From: Chloroflexota bacterium
Lineage (GTDB): Bacteria; Chloroflexota; Dormibacteria; CF-121
DNA: 35,596 nt
Assembly (NCBI GenBank): GCA_005881715.1
Contig: VBEE01000050.1
Coordinates: 45,471-81,066, forward strand
Direction: 5' to 3'
Shown: positions 15,214-22,948 of the stretch, one piece after another
Position numbering within the stretch: position 1 is the stretch's first letter
Layout of the letters: every line of letters starts with the position of its first letter
The notes under the pieces: generated by a model
What the model was told of the DNA's origin: nothing
Database searches by the model: none
Seen by the model: the letters and a program-made list of their open reading frames with translations, nothing else
Translations under genes and position numbers: made by a program

Positions 15214-15247
15214 TCGGCTCACCCGCGTGCCACGGGTGCGACCGCTT

Positions 15248-15266
15248 TGTAACGCTCTCCGTTACA
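15248..15266 (+). promoter_or_regulatory. Perfect 19-bp inverted repeat before the HD-GYP gene
   Basis: Seven-base arms, TGTAACG and CGTTACA, flank a 5-base spacer. The centre is about 32 bases before the presumed transcription start at 15288-15289, where a -35 box would be. It looks like an operator for a dimeric regulator. Confidence 0.6.
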
Positions 15267-15275
15267 GTGCCGCCG

Positions 15276-15281
15276 GATAAT
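15276..15281 (+). promoter_or_regulatory. Leaderless -10 box of the HD-GYP gene
   Basis: GATAAT ends 7 bases before the ATG at 15289. There is no Shine-Dalgarno and no recognisable -35. Confidence 0.55.
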
Positions 15282-15288
15282 TTCGGCA

Positions 15289-16542
15289 ATGGCCGCCGCC
15301 CGCAATGCTTCGCGCAATGGCCGCCAGCGCTCCCAGGATCCGGCCGAAAGTCTCATCAACCTGAGCAACGAGCGGCTGACCGGTCTGTTCCGCTGGACGC
15401 TGCTGATTTTTGCGGTCATCCTCAACAACCTCAACCCGGCAGCGGGATATAACCAGCTGCGAATCAATGGCATCCTGGCCGCCTGGGGCGTCGTCTGCCT
15501 CAGCACGGTCCTCCTCCTGTTTCTGCACCGCAGGCCGGGAAAAGCGTTTAGCTACGCCACCACCGGCGTCGACATGCTGGTCGCGACCATGATCACGTGG
15601 GCGTCCGGTGGCTACACCAGCCCGTTTGCCGCCCTGTTCTTCCTGGTGATCACGGTTTCCGCCCTCCGTTTTGGCGCGGTCGGGTCGGTGCTCTGTGCGA
15701 TCGTGGTCGCGCTCCTCTATCTGACGGCGGGCGCGGTGGCTCCGTTGCAGGAAGGGACGTATCTCACCACCGTCACCAATGAGCGGATCGTCATCCTGCA
15801 GCGTATGTTCCTCTTCGTGGTGGTGGCGGTGCTGGGCTCGGTGATGGCCCGCGCCGTCTCCGCGCACCAGGAGTTGGTGACGCGGCGCGACGTTGAGGCC
15901 AAGCTGATGACCGAGGTCAATATGGCGCTCGCGAATGCCATCGAGGCGAAGGACAGTTACACACGCGGACACTCGGAGCGGCTGGCCAAGCTGGCGGGCG
16001 CCTGCGCGGAGCGGATGGGTCTTTCCCGCGATGAGGCCGCGGCGGTTCGGTTGGGCGCCATCCTGCACGACGTGGGGAAGATCGGAATCCCCGACCGCAT
16101 CCTGCGGCAGTCGATGGCGCTGACCGAGGACGAGATGGCCTGGATGCGGCGACATCCGCAGATCGGGGCCGATATCATCGGACCGGTCGAAGGGCTGCAC
16201 CACGTCGCGCCGCTGATCCGTCACCACCACGAGAAGTGGGACGGCACGGGCTACCCGAAGGGCATGAAAGGCGAAGAGATTCCGCTGGGCTCGCGCATCA
16301 TTTCGGTGGCCGATGCGTTCGAGGCCATGGTGGCCGACCGGATTTACCGCCCGTCCTTAGGGCTGGCCAAGACGCTTGAAGAGATCAAGACCGGTCGCGG
16401 TACGCATTTCGACCCGCACGTTGTCGACGCCTTCCTTGACATGATTGCCACGGATACGGTCCACCTCCCATTGCCCACGAAAGACCAGGGGCAGAGGCCG
16501 ATGCCCGCACGTCCCGAAGAGCCGGCGCAAACCGCCGCCTAG
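15289..16542 (+). CDS. Membrane HD-GYP cyclic-di-GMP phosphodiesterase
   Basis: The 417-aa protein has an N-terminal membrane module of about six helices (residues about 33-190; 5TMR/MASE-like in outline), a short linker, then an HD-GYP domain (about 205-395). Metal and catalytic residues are intact: RGHSERLAKLA (about 226-236), the HD pair His260-Asp261 in LHDVGKIGIP, HHHEKWDGTGYP (312-323) with the GYP signature, and VADAFEAM. HD-GYP proteins hydrolyse cyclic di-GMP or a related dinucleotide, with the membrane part sensing an unknown signal. No other cyclic-di-GMP gene is nearby. A 19-bp inverted repeat replaces the -35 element, so expression is probably controlled by a dedicated regulator. 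Confidence 0.9.
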   Translation: MAAARNASRNGRQRSQDPAESLINLSNERLTGLFRWTLLIFAVILNNLNPAAGYNQLRINGILAAWGVVCLSTVLLLFLHRRPGKAFSYATTGVDMLVATMITWASGGYTSPFAALFFLVITVSALRFGAVGSVLCAIVVALLYLTAGAVAPLQEGTYLTTVTNERIVILQRMFLFVVVAVLGSVMARAVSAHQELVTRRDVEAKLMTEVNMALANAIEAKDSYTRGHSERLAKLAGACAERMGLSRDEAAAVRLGAILHDVGKIGIPDRILRQSMALTEDEMAWMRRHPQIGADIIGPVEGLHHVAPLIRHHHEKWDGTGYPKGMKGEEIPLGSRIISVADAFEAMVADRIYRPSLGLAKTLEEIKTGRGTHFDPHVVDAFLDMIATDTVHLPLPTKDQGQRPMPARPEEPAQTAA

Positions 16543-16587
16543 TCGCCCCGGGCCGTTGCCGGCTCTGATCGAGCGGCCGCCGCAAGG

Positions 16588-16593
16588 TAATGT
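16588..16593 (+). promoter_or_regulatory. Possible leaderless -10 box of the MBL-fold gene
   Basis: TAATGT ends 9 bases before the ATG at 16603, which would leave a leader of 0-2 bases. No Shine-Dalgarno sequence is seen. Confidence 0.4.
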
Positions 16594-16602
16594 TTGCAGG
16601 CG

Positions 16603-17571
16603 ATGGACGTGTTACCCGGCATTTTCAGGTTAGAGTTGCCAATGCCGTTTGAGCTGCGTCACGTCAATGTCTATCTCTTGCGCGACGGTGACAACTTCAC
16701 GCTCGTCGATACCGGACTGCAAACCGAAGAATCACGCCAGGCGTTGAACGAAAAACTGGCCGCATTACAGGTTCCGGTCGATCGGATCAACCGGATCCTG
16801 ATCACTCATATCCACCCCGACCACTTCGGCCTCGCTGGCGAGCTGCGCGAACGCGCCCGCGCCGAACTGGTGATCCATCGCCTGGAAGTCGCCCTCATGG
16901 AACCGCGCTACGCGCGAGCGGAGGACCTCGTGCATGATGTCGCCGCGTGGTTGAGCAAGAACGGCGTCCCGCCGGCAGAAGCCGAATTCGTGAAGACCGC
17001 ATCCATGGCAGCCCGCGAATTTGTGTCGGTGGTTGAGCCTGACACCCTGCTCGAAGGTGCCGAGCGGCTGCCGCTCGATGCGACTGAGCTCGAGGTCGTG
17101 TGGACGCCCGGCCACTCGCCGGGCCATTGCTGCTTCTACTGGCCGGCCCGGCGGGTGCTGTTTTCCGGGGACCATCTCTTGCCGAAGATCAGCCCGAACA
17201 TTGGCTTGCACCCGCAGTCGGGCGCGGACCCGCTGGATGATTACCTCGCCTCACTCGCCCGCATCCGGCGGCTCGAGGTCGAGCTGGTGCTGCCCGCGCA
17301 CGGTGATCCCTTCCGCAATCACCGCGAGCGGATCGCGGCCATCACGCAGCACCACGATGACCGCAAGGCCGCCCTGGTCAACCTCGCGCGCGACGGAGCG
17401 AAGTCCGGCTGGCAGCTGGCCGGTGGCCTCTTCCACGGCGTCATGGAGCGCAACGTCTTTCAGCAGCGGCTGGCCTTGCAGGAGACGCTGGCGCACTGCC
17501 AATCGCTTGCCGTGGAAGGCCGGTTGCGCAAGCAGGTCAACCGGCAGCTGGTGACCTGGCAAGCCGCTTAG
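16603..17571 (+). CDS. Metallo-beta-lactamase-fold hydrolase
   Basis: The 322-aa protein has the complete dinuclear metal site of the MBL fold. THIHPDHFG (about 67-75) supplies HxHxDH, GHSPGHCCFYW (about 169-179) the next His, FSGDHLLP (about 187) the bridging Asp, and LPAHGDP the last His. A C-terminal helical region (about 250-322) resembles the winged-helix extension of LACTB2-like members. These enzymes hydrolyse thioesters, lactones, RNA or similar bonds; the substrate here is not evident. It has no signal peptide and its stop overlaps the end of the convergent hydrolase by 4 bases. Confidence 0.87.
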   Translation: MDVLPGIFRLELPMPFELRHVNVYLLRDGDNFTLVDTGLQTEESRQALNEKLAALQVPVDRINRILITHIHPDHFGLAGELRERARAELVIHRLEVALMEPRYARAEDLVHDVAAWLSKNGVPPAEAEFVKTASMAAREFVSVVEPDTLLEGAERLPLDATELEVVWTPGHSPGHCCFYWPARRVLFSGDHLLPKISPNIGLHPQSGADPLDDYLASLARIRRLEVELVLPAHGDPFRNHRERIAAITQHHDDRKAALVNLARDGAKSGWQLAGGLFHGVMERNVFQQRLALQETLAHCQSLAVEGRLRKQVNRQLVTWQAA

Positions 17572-18374
17572 CCGCGGTTTTCTGTCCCCCTATGGGAGGT
17601 ATGGGACTCAACGTCTTCGACGAACCGAATCACGAGCGGCAAGACCGTGGCGAACTGCTCCGAATGGAATTGATGGCCGGCGGGATCGAGAATTCGCAGT
17701 CGGGCATTGGGTAGCCCGCGCTGTAGTTCCTCACCGCGCGCGACGGGCACCAGCTGGTCCTGGCGGCCGTGCAGGATCAGCACCGGTTGCCGGATGTCGC
17801 CCAGGCGATCGCAAAGGTTATGCTGCTTGACCGCCTGGTCCTGGCGGATGATCGCGTGAAGCGGCATCTTGCCAAAGTGCCGGGCATCCTCGGCCACCCA
17901 CTGCGCGTGGTCGAGGATGAAATGTGGCTCGTAGAGATTCGCGTAGCGCCGCAGGGGGCTATCCGCGAGCCCAGGGACCTCTGCGGCCGGGGCAGCGCGC
18001 CGCTCGCCCCCGCAGTGGGTTGCCCCCAGGATGAGGCTGCGGACCGCATCAGGCCGATCAAGCGCCAGCTGCTGCAGGATCATCCCGCCCAGCGAGATGC
18101 CGAACCAGTGCGCTGAGGTCTCGCCGGCAGCGCGCAGCACGGCCGCGGCGTCCGTCGCCATCAACGGGATGCTGTATGGCACATCCGGCTTGTCCGACTG
18201 TCCGGCACCGCGATTGTCGAAAGCGATCACCTTGAATTGCTGCGACAGCGGCGGGATGTAGCGCCACCATGCGCCCTCGATGCTCGAGGTCTTTCCGCCG
18301 ACCAGGACGAGGGGCGGCCCACTTCCGGCGACGACGTAATGCAGACGCGTGCCATCGTCCGCGGTCGCGATCAT
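17568..18374 (-). CDS. Alpha/beta-fold hydrolase
   Basis: From ATG 18374 the protein is 268 aa and begins directly at the fold (MIATADDGTRLHYVVAGSG). The triad is Ser in FGISLGGM, Asp in LHGRQDQLVP and His in DPAGHQFH. DNRGAGQSDKP is the strand-turn typical of the family. Relatives include 3-oxoadipate enol-lactonases and many uncharacterised esterases. The longer start at 18416 would place 14 residues inside the divergent gene. The shorter start has GCTAAT 6 bases upstream and is preferred. The C-terminal tail is rich in Ser, His, Arg and Glu (ESHTSHRGTENRG) and probably disordered. Confidence 0.85.
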   Translation of the reverse strand: MIATADDGTRLHYVVAGSGPPLVLVGGKTSSIEGAWWRYIPPLSQQFKVIAFDNRGAGQSDKPDVPYSIPLMATDAAAVLRAAGETSAHWFGISLGGMILQQLALDRPDAVRSLILGATHCGGERRAAPAAEVPGLADSPLRRYANLYEPHFILDHAQWVAEDARHFGKMPLHAIIRQDQAVKQHNLCDRLGDIRQPVLILHGRQDQLVPVARGEELQRGLPNARLRILDPAGHQFHSEQFATVLPLVIRFVEDVESHTSHRGTENRG

Positions 18375-18378
18375 GCCC

Positions 18379-18388
18379 GCATTAGCAT
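18379..18388. promoter_or_regulatory. Overlapping divergent -10 boxes
   Basis: The short stretch GCATTAGCAT contains GCTAAT on the minus strand, 6 bases before ATG 18374. On the plus strand it contains TAGCAT, 9 bases before ATG 18398. The two starts are only 23 bases apart, so the polymerases would compete. Confidence 0.4.
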
Positions 18389-18397
18389 GAACACGAG

Positions 18398-18712
18398 ATG
18401 GCAGGGACGTCGACATCAGGCAGCAGCGCGGTTCCGGAGCCGGCCTGGCGGGCGCTGCGCAGTCTTGACCCCGAGATTGAGGAACAGGTCATGACGCTGG
18501 CGACCTGCCTGGCGATGGCCGAGCAACGCTTCCAGATGCTCTTCGAAGATGTGCTGCCGCGCTTTGCGCAAACTCCCGATGATCTCACCGGCAAGGCGGA
18601 TGTGCTGGCCGATGCGCATCACGCGCTGACCCTGCTTCAGGAGAGCCTGCACGTCACCTCGCGGCGGATGCTCGACGTGCTCGACCGCGTAAGTCGCGAG
18701 CTCGGGGAATAA
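18398..18712 (+). CDS. Small all-helical protein of unknown function
   Basis: The 104-aa protein has a Ser/Thr-rich N-terminus and then three predicted helices with heptad character (EEQVMTLATCLAMAEQRFQMLFEDVLPRF at about 28-56, then LADAHHALTLLQESLHVTSRRMLDVLDRVSREL). It contains no signal peptide or metal motif. I do not recognise a family; a helical bundle or dimer is likely. It stands alone between a divergent hydrolase and a convergent transporter pair. Confidence 0.55.
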   Translation: MAGTSTSGSSAVPEPAWRALRSLDPEIEEQVMTLATCLAMAEQRFQMLFEDVLPRFAQTPDDLTGKADVLADAHHALTLLQESLHVTSRRMLDVLDRVSRELGE

Positions 18713-18725
18713 CTCGACCGGGGAC

Positions 18726-19070
18726 CTAGAGACCCTGCCGGTCGAGACGCTCCCAGGGTGGATGCTCGCTGCCAAGGTCTCGCTTGATGTCGGTGGCGCG
18801 GTCGACATTCTCCACGCTGTGTTCGTCTGAGCGGGGCGGTTGCACCTGCCACGGTGCGGGATCGTAGCGCGAGTGGTGCACCGGCGGACGAAACCCCCAG
18901 GCGCGACGTGGCATCACGCCTGATGCCTGGCGCAGCTGCAGCGGTTCGGTCACCGGGGTGTCGTACTCGAGCTCGCCGAAGCCTGGCCGCAGCGCCATCA
19001 CCAGGCCGGCCCCGACGATGACGACCACCCAGATGCCCATGATGGCGACCGACCAGTCGACCAGGCTCAT
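18726..19070 (-). CDS. Single-helix membrane protein coupled to the TauE transporter
   Basis: This 114-aa protein has one transmembrane helix (about residues 6-27), followed by a polar, Pro/Arg/Asp-rich tail of about 85 residues. Its ATG overlaps the TGA of the TauE-like gene (ATGA), so the two are co-translated. A small partner or regulatory subunit of the transporter is the simplest inference. I know no family for it. Confidence 0.6.
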   Translation of the reverse strand: MSLVDWSVAIMGIWVVVIVGAGLVMALRPGFGELEYDTPVTEPLQLRQASGVMPRRAWGFRPPVHHSRYDPAPWQVQPPRSDEHSVENVDRATDIKRDLGSEHPPWERLDRQGL

Positions 19071-19879
19071 CGACTCGCCATTGTAGGCTCGATGACATCG
19101 GTCGGCCTGGACTGCATCATCTGCAGGCCGGTCAACGTGAGGTACCCGCCGAACAGCAAGCGCAAAACCTGGTCGGGGCTCGCCAGGGCCAGCGAGGCGC
19201 CGGCGACGGCGCCGACCACGCCGCCCACCGACAGCCAGCCGGCCGTCTCCAGCCGGATGTTGCCCATGCGAAAGTGCGTGATCGAGCCGGAAATCGCGGT
19301 CGGGATGATCACCAGCAGCGAGGTTCCCTGTGCCAGGTGCTGGCTGAGACCCATGAGCAGCGTCATGGCCGGGATCATGATGGCGCCCCCGCCGATGCCG
19401 AGCAGGCCGCTCAAGATGCCGGCGACTGCGCCCACAACAAAGGCCAACCCCCAGAGCGAGAGGCCGGTGAGTCTCAGCGTTGCGCCGAAATGGATCGGGG
19501 TGCCAAGGGCGTGCAGGGCTGCCTCGCCGATCATGAGCAGGCCGACCACGATTGCGAGAACGCCGAACGCGCGACGAAGACCGGCATCGGAGACGCGACG
19601 GGTCATGCGGGCGCCAACCACGGCTCCTCCGACTGCCCCGATCGCCAGCGCGATCGCGACCTCGACGTCAACCTGGTGGCCACGACCCAGGACCGTCGCG
19701 CCGACCAGGGCGACCGGGACGATCACTGCCAGGGAGGTGCCGTTCGCCTCTCGTTGCGGCGTCTTCAGCAGGTAGACCATCGCCGGCACCATCACGAAAC
19801 CGCCGCCCACCCCCAGCAGCCCGCCGGCCAGGCCGGTGACCACGCCAATCACGATGAGGCGGGCGGCGCGGCCGTTCAC
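19067..19879 (-). CDS. TauE/SafE-family anion exporter
   Basis: The 270-aa protein has eight hydrophobic helices in two related halves. Each half starts with the family signature: GLAGGLLGVGGGFVMVPAM at about 17-35, and GILSGLLGIGGGAIMIPAM at about 154-172. This family exports sulfite, sulfoacetate or related organosulfonates across the cytoplasmic membrane. The GTG start at 19879 is the only one in frame at the first helix. A TAAACT box lies upstream in the palindrome shared with the aldolase gene. No sulfonate-degradation gene is adjacent, so the substrate is open. Confidence 0.87.
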   Translation of the reverse strand: MNGRAARLIVIGVVTGLAGGLLGVGGGFVMVPAMVYLLKTPQREANGTSLAVIVPVALVGATVLGRGHQVDVEVAIALAIGAVGGAVVGARMTRRVSDAGLRRAFGVLAIVVGLLMIGEAALHALGTPIHFGATLRLTGLSLWGLAFVVGAVAGILSGLLGIGGGAIMIPAMTLLMGLSQHLAQGTSLLVIIPTAISGSITHFRMGNIRLETAGWLSVGGVVGAVAGASLALASPDQVLRLLFGGYLTLTGLQMMQSRPTDVIEPTMASR

Positions 19880-19894
19880 CGCGCCACCATGAAC

Positions 19895-19926
19895 CCAGTT
19901 TAGGGGCGCCGGAGCGCCTAAACTGG
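19895..19926. promoter_or_regulatory. Palindromic divergent promoter between TauE and aldolase genes
   Basis: Perfect 10-bp arms, CCAGTTTAGG and CCTAAACTGG, are separated by 12 GC-rich bases that can extend the stem. Each arm contains TAAACT reading outward: toward the aldolase on the plus strand (19919-19924) and toward TauE on the minus strand (19902-19897). Both genes could therefore use mirror-image -10 boxes. Confidence 0.5.
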
Positions 19927-19953
19927 AAGACAGACCCTTAAAAGGAGGAGCAG

Positions 19954-21030
19954 ATGGCTACAGCCACCGCGACTTCGCTGAGCAAGCTGGAATCGATCCT
20001 TGGGACCGATGCCAGGAGCTTGCTGGAGCACAAGTGCGAGACGATCCCGAAGTCGCAGCTGCACCTGCCTGGTCCGGACTTTGTCACCCGGATCTTCGCG
20101 ACCAGCGACCGGCCAACCCGTGTGCTTCGCAGCCTGGAGTCCCTATTCGATCACGGCCGGCTGGCCGGCACGGGCTACCTCTCGATCCTTCCGGTCGACC
20201 AGGGGATCGAGCACTCCGCCGGCGCGTCGTTCGCGGCGAACCCGGCCTACTTCGATGGGGAAAAGATCGTCGAGCTGGCGATCGAGGGCGGTTGTAATGC
20301 GGTGGCGTCAACCTTCGGCGTCCTGGGGTCGGTCGCCCGCAAGTACGCGCACAAGATTCCCTTCATCTGCAAGATCAACCACAACGAGCTGCTGACCTAC
20401 CCGAACAAGTTCGACCAGATCCGTTTCGGGACGGTTCGGGAGGCCTGGGAGCTCGGCGCCGCGGCGCTGGGCGCGACGATTTACTTTGGCTCACCGGAGT
20501 CCGACCGGCAGATCCAGGAGATCTCGGCGGCGTTCCACGAGGCGCATGAGCTGGGGATGGCCACGGTGCTGTGGTGCTACGTCCGTAATCCGGGCTTCAC
20601 GAAAGATGGCGTCAACTATGAAGTCGCGGCGGATCTCACCGGTCAGGCGAATCACATGGGCGTGACGATCGAGGCGGACATCATCAAGCAGAAACTTCCC
20701 GAGACGAACCGCGGCTATGACGTCTTGAAGTTCGGCAAGACGTCCAAGGCCGTTTACGAGAAGTTGACCACCGACCATCCGATCGATTTGACCCGATACC
20801 AGGTGGCGAACTGCTACATGGGCCGCAGCGGGCTGATCAATTCCGGCGGAGCATCATCCGGCGAGAGCGATCTGAAGGAAGCGGTCAAGACGGCAGTGAT
20901 CAACAAGCGGGCGGGCGGCACCGGGTTGATCACCGGGCGCAAGGCCTTCATGCGCCCGATGAGCGAGGGTATCCAGCTGCTGAACGCCGTGCAGGATGTC
21001 TACCTGATGGACGAGGTCACCGTCGCCTAA
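19954..21030 (+). CDS. fbaB: Class I fructose-bisphosphate aldolase, FbaB/DhnA type
   Basis: This 358-aa protein closely follows the archaeal-type class I aldolase FbaB. It shares [18 protein letters not shown], a central [34 protein letters not shown] and [17 protein letters not shown]. It cleaves fructose-1,6-bisphosphate to triose phosphates through a Schiff-base lysine, with no metal ion. A strong Shine-Dalgarno (AAGGAGGAG) lies 6 bases before the ATG, in contrast to the leaderless neighbours, which suggests high expression. It serves glycolysis or gluconeogenesis in the cytoplasm. Confidence 0.93.
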   Translation: MATATATSLSKLESILGTDARSLLEHKCETIPKSQLHLPGPDFVTRIFATSDRPTRVLRSLESLFDHGRLAGTGYLSILPVDQGIEHSAGASFAANPAYFDGEKIVELAIEGGCNAVASTFGVLGSVARKYAHKIPFICKINHNELLTYPNKFDQIRFGTVREAWELGAAALGATIYFGSPESDRQIQEISAAFHEAHELGMATVLWCYVRNPGFTKDGVNYEVAADLTGQANHMGVTIEADIIKQKLPETNRGYDVLKFGKTSKAVYEKLTTDHPIDLTRYQVANCYMGRSGLINSGGASSGESDLKEAVKTAVINKRAGGTGLITGRKAFMRPMSEGIQLLNAVQDVYLMDEVTVA

Positions 21031-21047
21031 CCCGCCGGCGGCGGCGA

Positions 21048-21053
21048 TACAAT
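21048..21053 (+). promoter_or_regulatory. Leaderless -10 box of the 63-residue protein gene
   Basis: TACAAT is followed by CCGCCC and then ATG 21060. There is no Shine-Dalgarno sequence. Confidence 0.55.
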
Positions 21054-21059
21054 CCGCCC

Positions 21060-21251
21060 ATGGCAACCCCCCGTCTCCGGGCGACGGATTCGGGCCAGGT
21101 GTACAACATCGACCTGCCCGAATTGAAGGTCACCCGCGACGATGTCGACGGCATCTACGTGCTACACGGGCGCGGCCACTTCCAGGTATTTACGACCCGC
21201 GAAGAGGCGTTCGACCGGAAGAAGGAGATCGAGTACTCGACCTTCCGCTAG
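21060..21251 (+). CDS. Small 63-residue protein of unknown function
   Basis: The protein looks like a compact alpha/beta unit: YNIDLPELKVTRDDVDGIYVLHGRGHFQVFTTREEAFDRKKEIEYSTFR. The final part alternates strand (FQVFTT) and charged helix (REEAFDRKKEIEY). It has no Cys, signal or membrane segment. It follows fbaB by 29 bases but has its own TACAAT box 6 bases before the ATG, so it is probably expressed on its own. No family is recognised. Confidence 0.6.
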   Translation: MATPRLRATDSGQVYNIDLPELKVTRDDVDGIYVLHGRGHFQVFTTREEAFDRKKEIEYSTFR

Positions 21252-21270
21252 GTCCGTGTCTGACGCAGAA

Positions 21271-21507
21271 CTAAGGATCGCCCATCCAGTCGGCGGCGTG
21301 GGGGAGAGGGTGGGCGCCGCGGGAAGGACGTAGGTGCAGCGCTCGAAGCAGGTCGGCCCGTCGGTATAGGCGCTCCCGCTTGATCCCCTGGCGGTAGCTC
21401 TTGAGCACCCCCCGGCTGACGTAGGCGTAGAGGGTCGCCGGCTTCACACCGAGCGCCTCACAGGCCTCGGTGGCACTCAGGTACGACTCGCCCTGGATCT
21501 CGATCAT
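21271..21507 (-). CDS. Stand-alone HTH protein of the citrate-synthase-associated type
   Basis: The 78-aa protein is one excisionase/MerR-like HTH (HTH_17). SATEACEALGVKPATLYAYVSRG (about 11-33) is the helix-turn-helix, followed by a wing-like basic strand (SYRQGIKRERLYRRADLLRAL). From knowledge of the family, LGVKPxTLYAYVSRG is the hallmark of the HTH that many actinobacterial and other citrate-synthase-like proteins carry at their N-terminus. Here it is a separate gene. It is divergent from a Re-citrate-synthase-like enzyme, with 78 bases between the starts, and those bases contain an inverted repeat. I infer a local regulator of that enzyme, possibly autoregulating. A TAGGCT box lies 9 bases before its ATG. 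Confidence 0.8.
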   Translation of the reverse strand: MIEIQGESYLSATEACEALGVKPATLYAYVSRGVLKSYRQGIKRERLYRRADLLRALHLRPSRGAHPLPHAADWMGDP

Positions 21508-21546
21508 CCTGCGTCAAGCCTACGCGGCCGCGGCATCCCAGTCAAC

Positions 21547-21579
21547 ATATTGCAAGTCAAATCAATATATGGATAAAAT
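21547..21579 (+). promoter_or_regulatory. Promoter and inverted repeat of the HMGL-family gene
   Basis: TTGCAA (21550-21555) and TAAAAT (21574-21579) are 18 bases apart. TAAAAT ends 6 bases before ATG 21586, which predicts a leaderless message. An inverted repeat, ATATTG (21547-21552) and CAATAT (21563-21568), overlaps the -35 and spacer and is a candidate operator for the divergent HTH protein. The stretch is AT-rich compared with its surroundings. Confidence 0.6.
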
Positions 21580-21585
21580 GAGGCC

Positions 21586-22902
21586 ATGCTGGATGCGGCG
21601 GAGCCGAACCTGCTCCGCGACGAGTTTCCCTACACGCGGATCCCGCCGATCCGCTTTGAGCCAACCGGCGTCGCCCAGGCCAGGCCCGCGCAGATCTGGA
21701 TCACCGATACGACGTTCCGCGACGGTCAACAGGCGCGCGCTCCGTACACCGTCGACCAGATCGTTCATCTGTACGACCTGCTGGCGCAGCTAGGCGGGCC
21801 CGTGATCCGGCAGACCGAGCTCTTCGCCTACACGCCACTCGATCGCGAGGCGATCGCGGCGTGCCAGCAGCGCCCTGGCCCTGAGGTCACAACCTGGATG
21901 CGGGCCTCGCTCGAGGACCTGAAGGCGGTGGTCGCCACAGGCGTAAAGGAGACCGGGATCCTGGTGTCGGCCTCCGACTACCACATCTTCTTGAAGATGC
22001 ATCGGACCCGACGCGAGGCGGCCGACGACTATGCGAGGGTGGTCCGCGCGGTGATCGATGCCGGCCTTTTACCGCGCTGCCATCTCGAGGACCTGACTCG
22101 TGCCGACCTGGACGGGTTTGTGGCGCCGCTGGTCTCAACGCTGCAGGAGCTGGGACGTCAGGCCGGAGTCCCGGTGAAATTCCGGCTCTGCGACACGATG
22201 GGATTCGGTCTGCCATGGCCGGAAGCATCGCTCCCACGCGGCGTGCCGCGGCTCGTGCATTTCTTCACGCGCACCCTGGGGGTCGACCCGGCGAACCTCG
22301 AGTGGCACGGCCACAACGACTTTCACCGGGGCGAGGTCAACACCATGGCCGCCTGGCTCTACGGCTGTGCCGCCGCGAACGGCTCGCTGTTCGGGTTTGG
22401 CGAGCGGACCGGCAATCCACCGCTCGAAGCGCTCGTCATCGACTATCTCGGGTTGACCGGTGATGCGACCGGCGTCGACACCACCGCGATCACCCGGGCC
22501 GCCGCCTACTTCCGTGATGAACTCGGGACGCCGCTTCCTGCCAACCACCCCTTTGCCGGCGCCGGCTTCAACGTCACCAGCGCGGGCATCCACGCCGACG
22601 GGCTGCTCAAGAACGAAGAGATCTACAACATCTTCGATACCGCTCGCATCCTCGACCGGCCGCTGGGGATCACCGTCAACGACCGTTCGGGACTGGCCGG
22701 GATCGCCTACTGGCTGAACACGACGCTGGGCCTGGGCGGGCCGGCCCAGGTACGCAAAGACGACCCGCGCGTGGTCGCCATTCATCGCGAGGTCGAACGC
22801 CAGTATGCCGCCGGCCGGAGCACCGGATTCTCGCCGGATGAGATGGCGGCCCTGGCCCGGTTGCATTTCGGCAACGCCCCGGCAACGAGCGCGCGCAGCT
22901 GA
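21586..22902 (+). CDS. HMGL-family Claisen condensing enzyme, Re-citrate-synthase-like
   Basis: The 438-aa protein has the HMGL TIM barrel of the isopropylmalate, homocitrate and Re-citrate synthases. DTTFRDGQQARAPYTV (41-56) holds the metal-binding Asp and catalytic Arg, HGHND (241-245) the metal-binding His pair, and GFGERTGNPPLE (270-281) the family loop. The long N-terminal lead (LLRDEFPYTRIPPIRFEP), SASDYHIFLKM, LPRCHLEDLTRADLDGF and NEEIYNIFDT match my recollection of the clostridial Re-citrate synthase subgroup better than LeuA. No LeuA_dimer domain is present. Probable reaction: acetyl-CoA plus oxaloacetate to citrate; homocitrate or isopropylmalate synthesis cannot be excluded from sequence alone. 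Confidence 0.75.
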   Translation: MLDAAEPNLLRDEFPYTRIPPIRFEPTGVAQARPAQIWITDTTFRDGQQARAPYTVDQIVHLYDLLAQLGGPVIRQTELFAYTPLDREAIAACQQRPGPEVTTWMRASLEDLKAVVATGVKETGILVSASDYHIFLKMHRTRREAADDYARVVRAVIDAGLLPRCHLEDLTRADLDGFVAPLVSTLQELGRQAGVPVKFRLCDTMGFGLPWPEASLPRGVPRLVHFFTRTLGVDPANLEWHGHNDFHRGEVNTMAAWLYGCAAANGSLFGFGERTGNPPLEALVIDYLGLTGDATGVDTTAITRAAAYFRDELGTPLPANHPFAGAGFNVTSAGIHADGLLKNEEIYNIFDTARILDRPLGITVNDRSGLAGIAYWLNTTLGLGGPAQVRKDDPRVVAIHREVERQYAAGRSTGFSPDEMAALARLHFGNAPATSARS

Positions 22903-22948
22903 CAAGTTGACCTGATCGTCGGAGTTGATGCTGTGAGGCATCCCGGCG

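Noticed and set aside
15220-15238. CACCCG-N7-CGGGTG hairpin after the DUF4012-like gene as a terminator.
   Set aside because: There is no T run and the stem is short. It may help end transcription but cannot be called.
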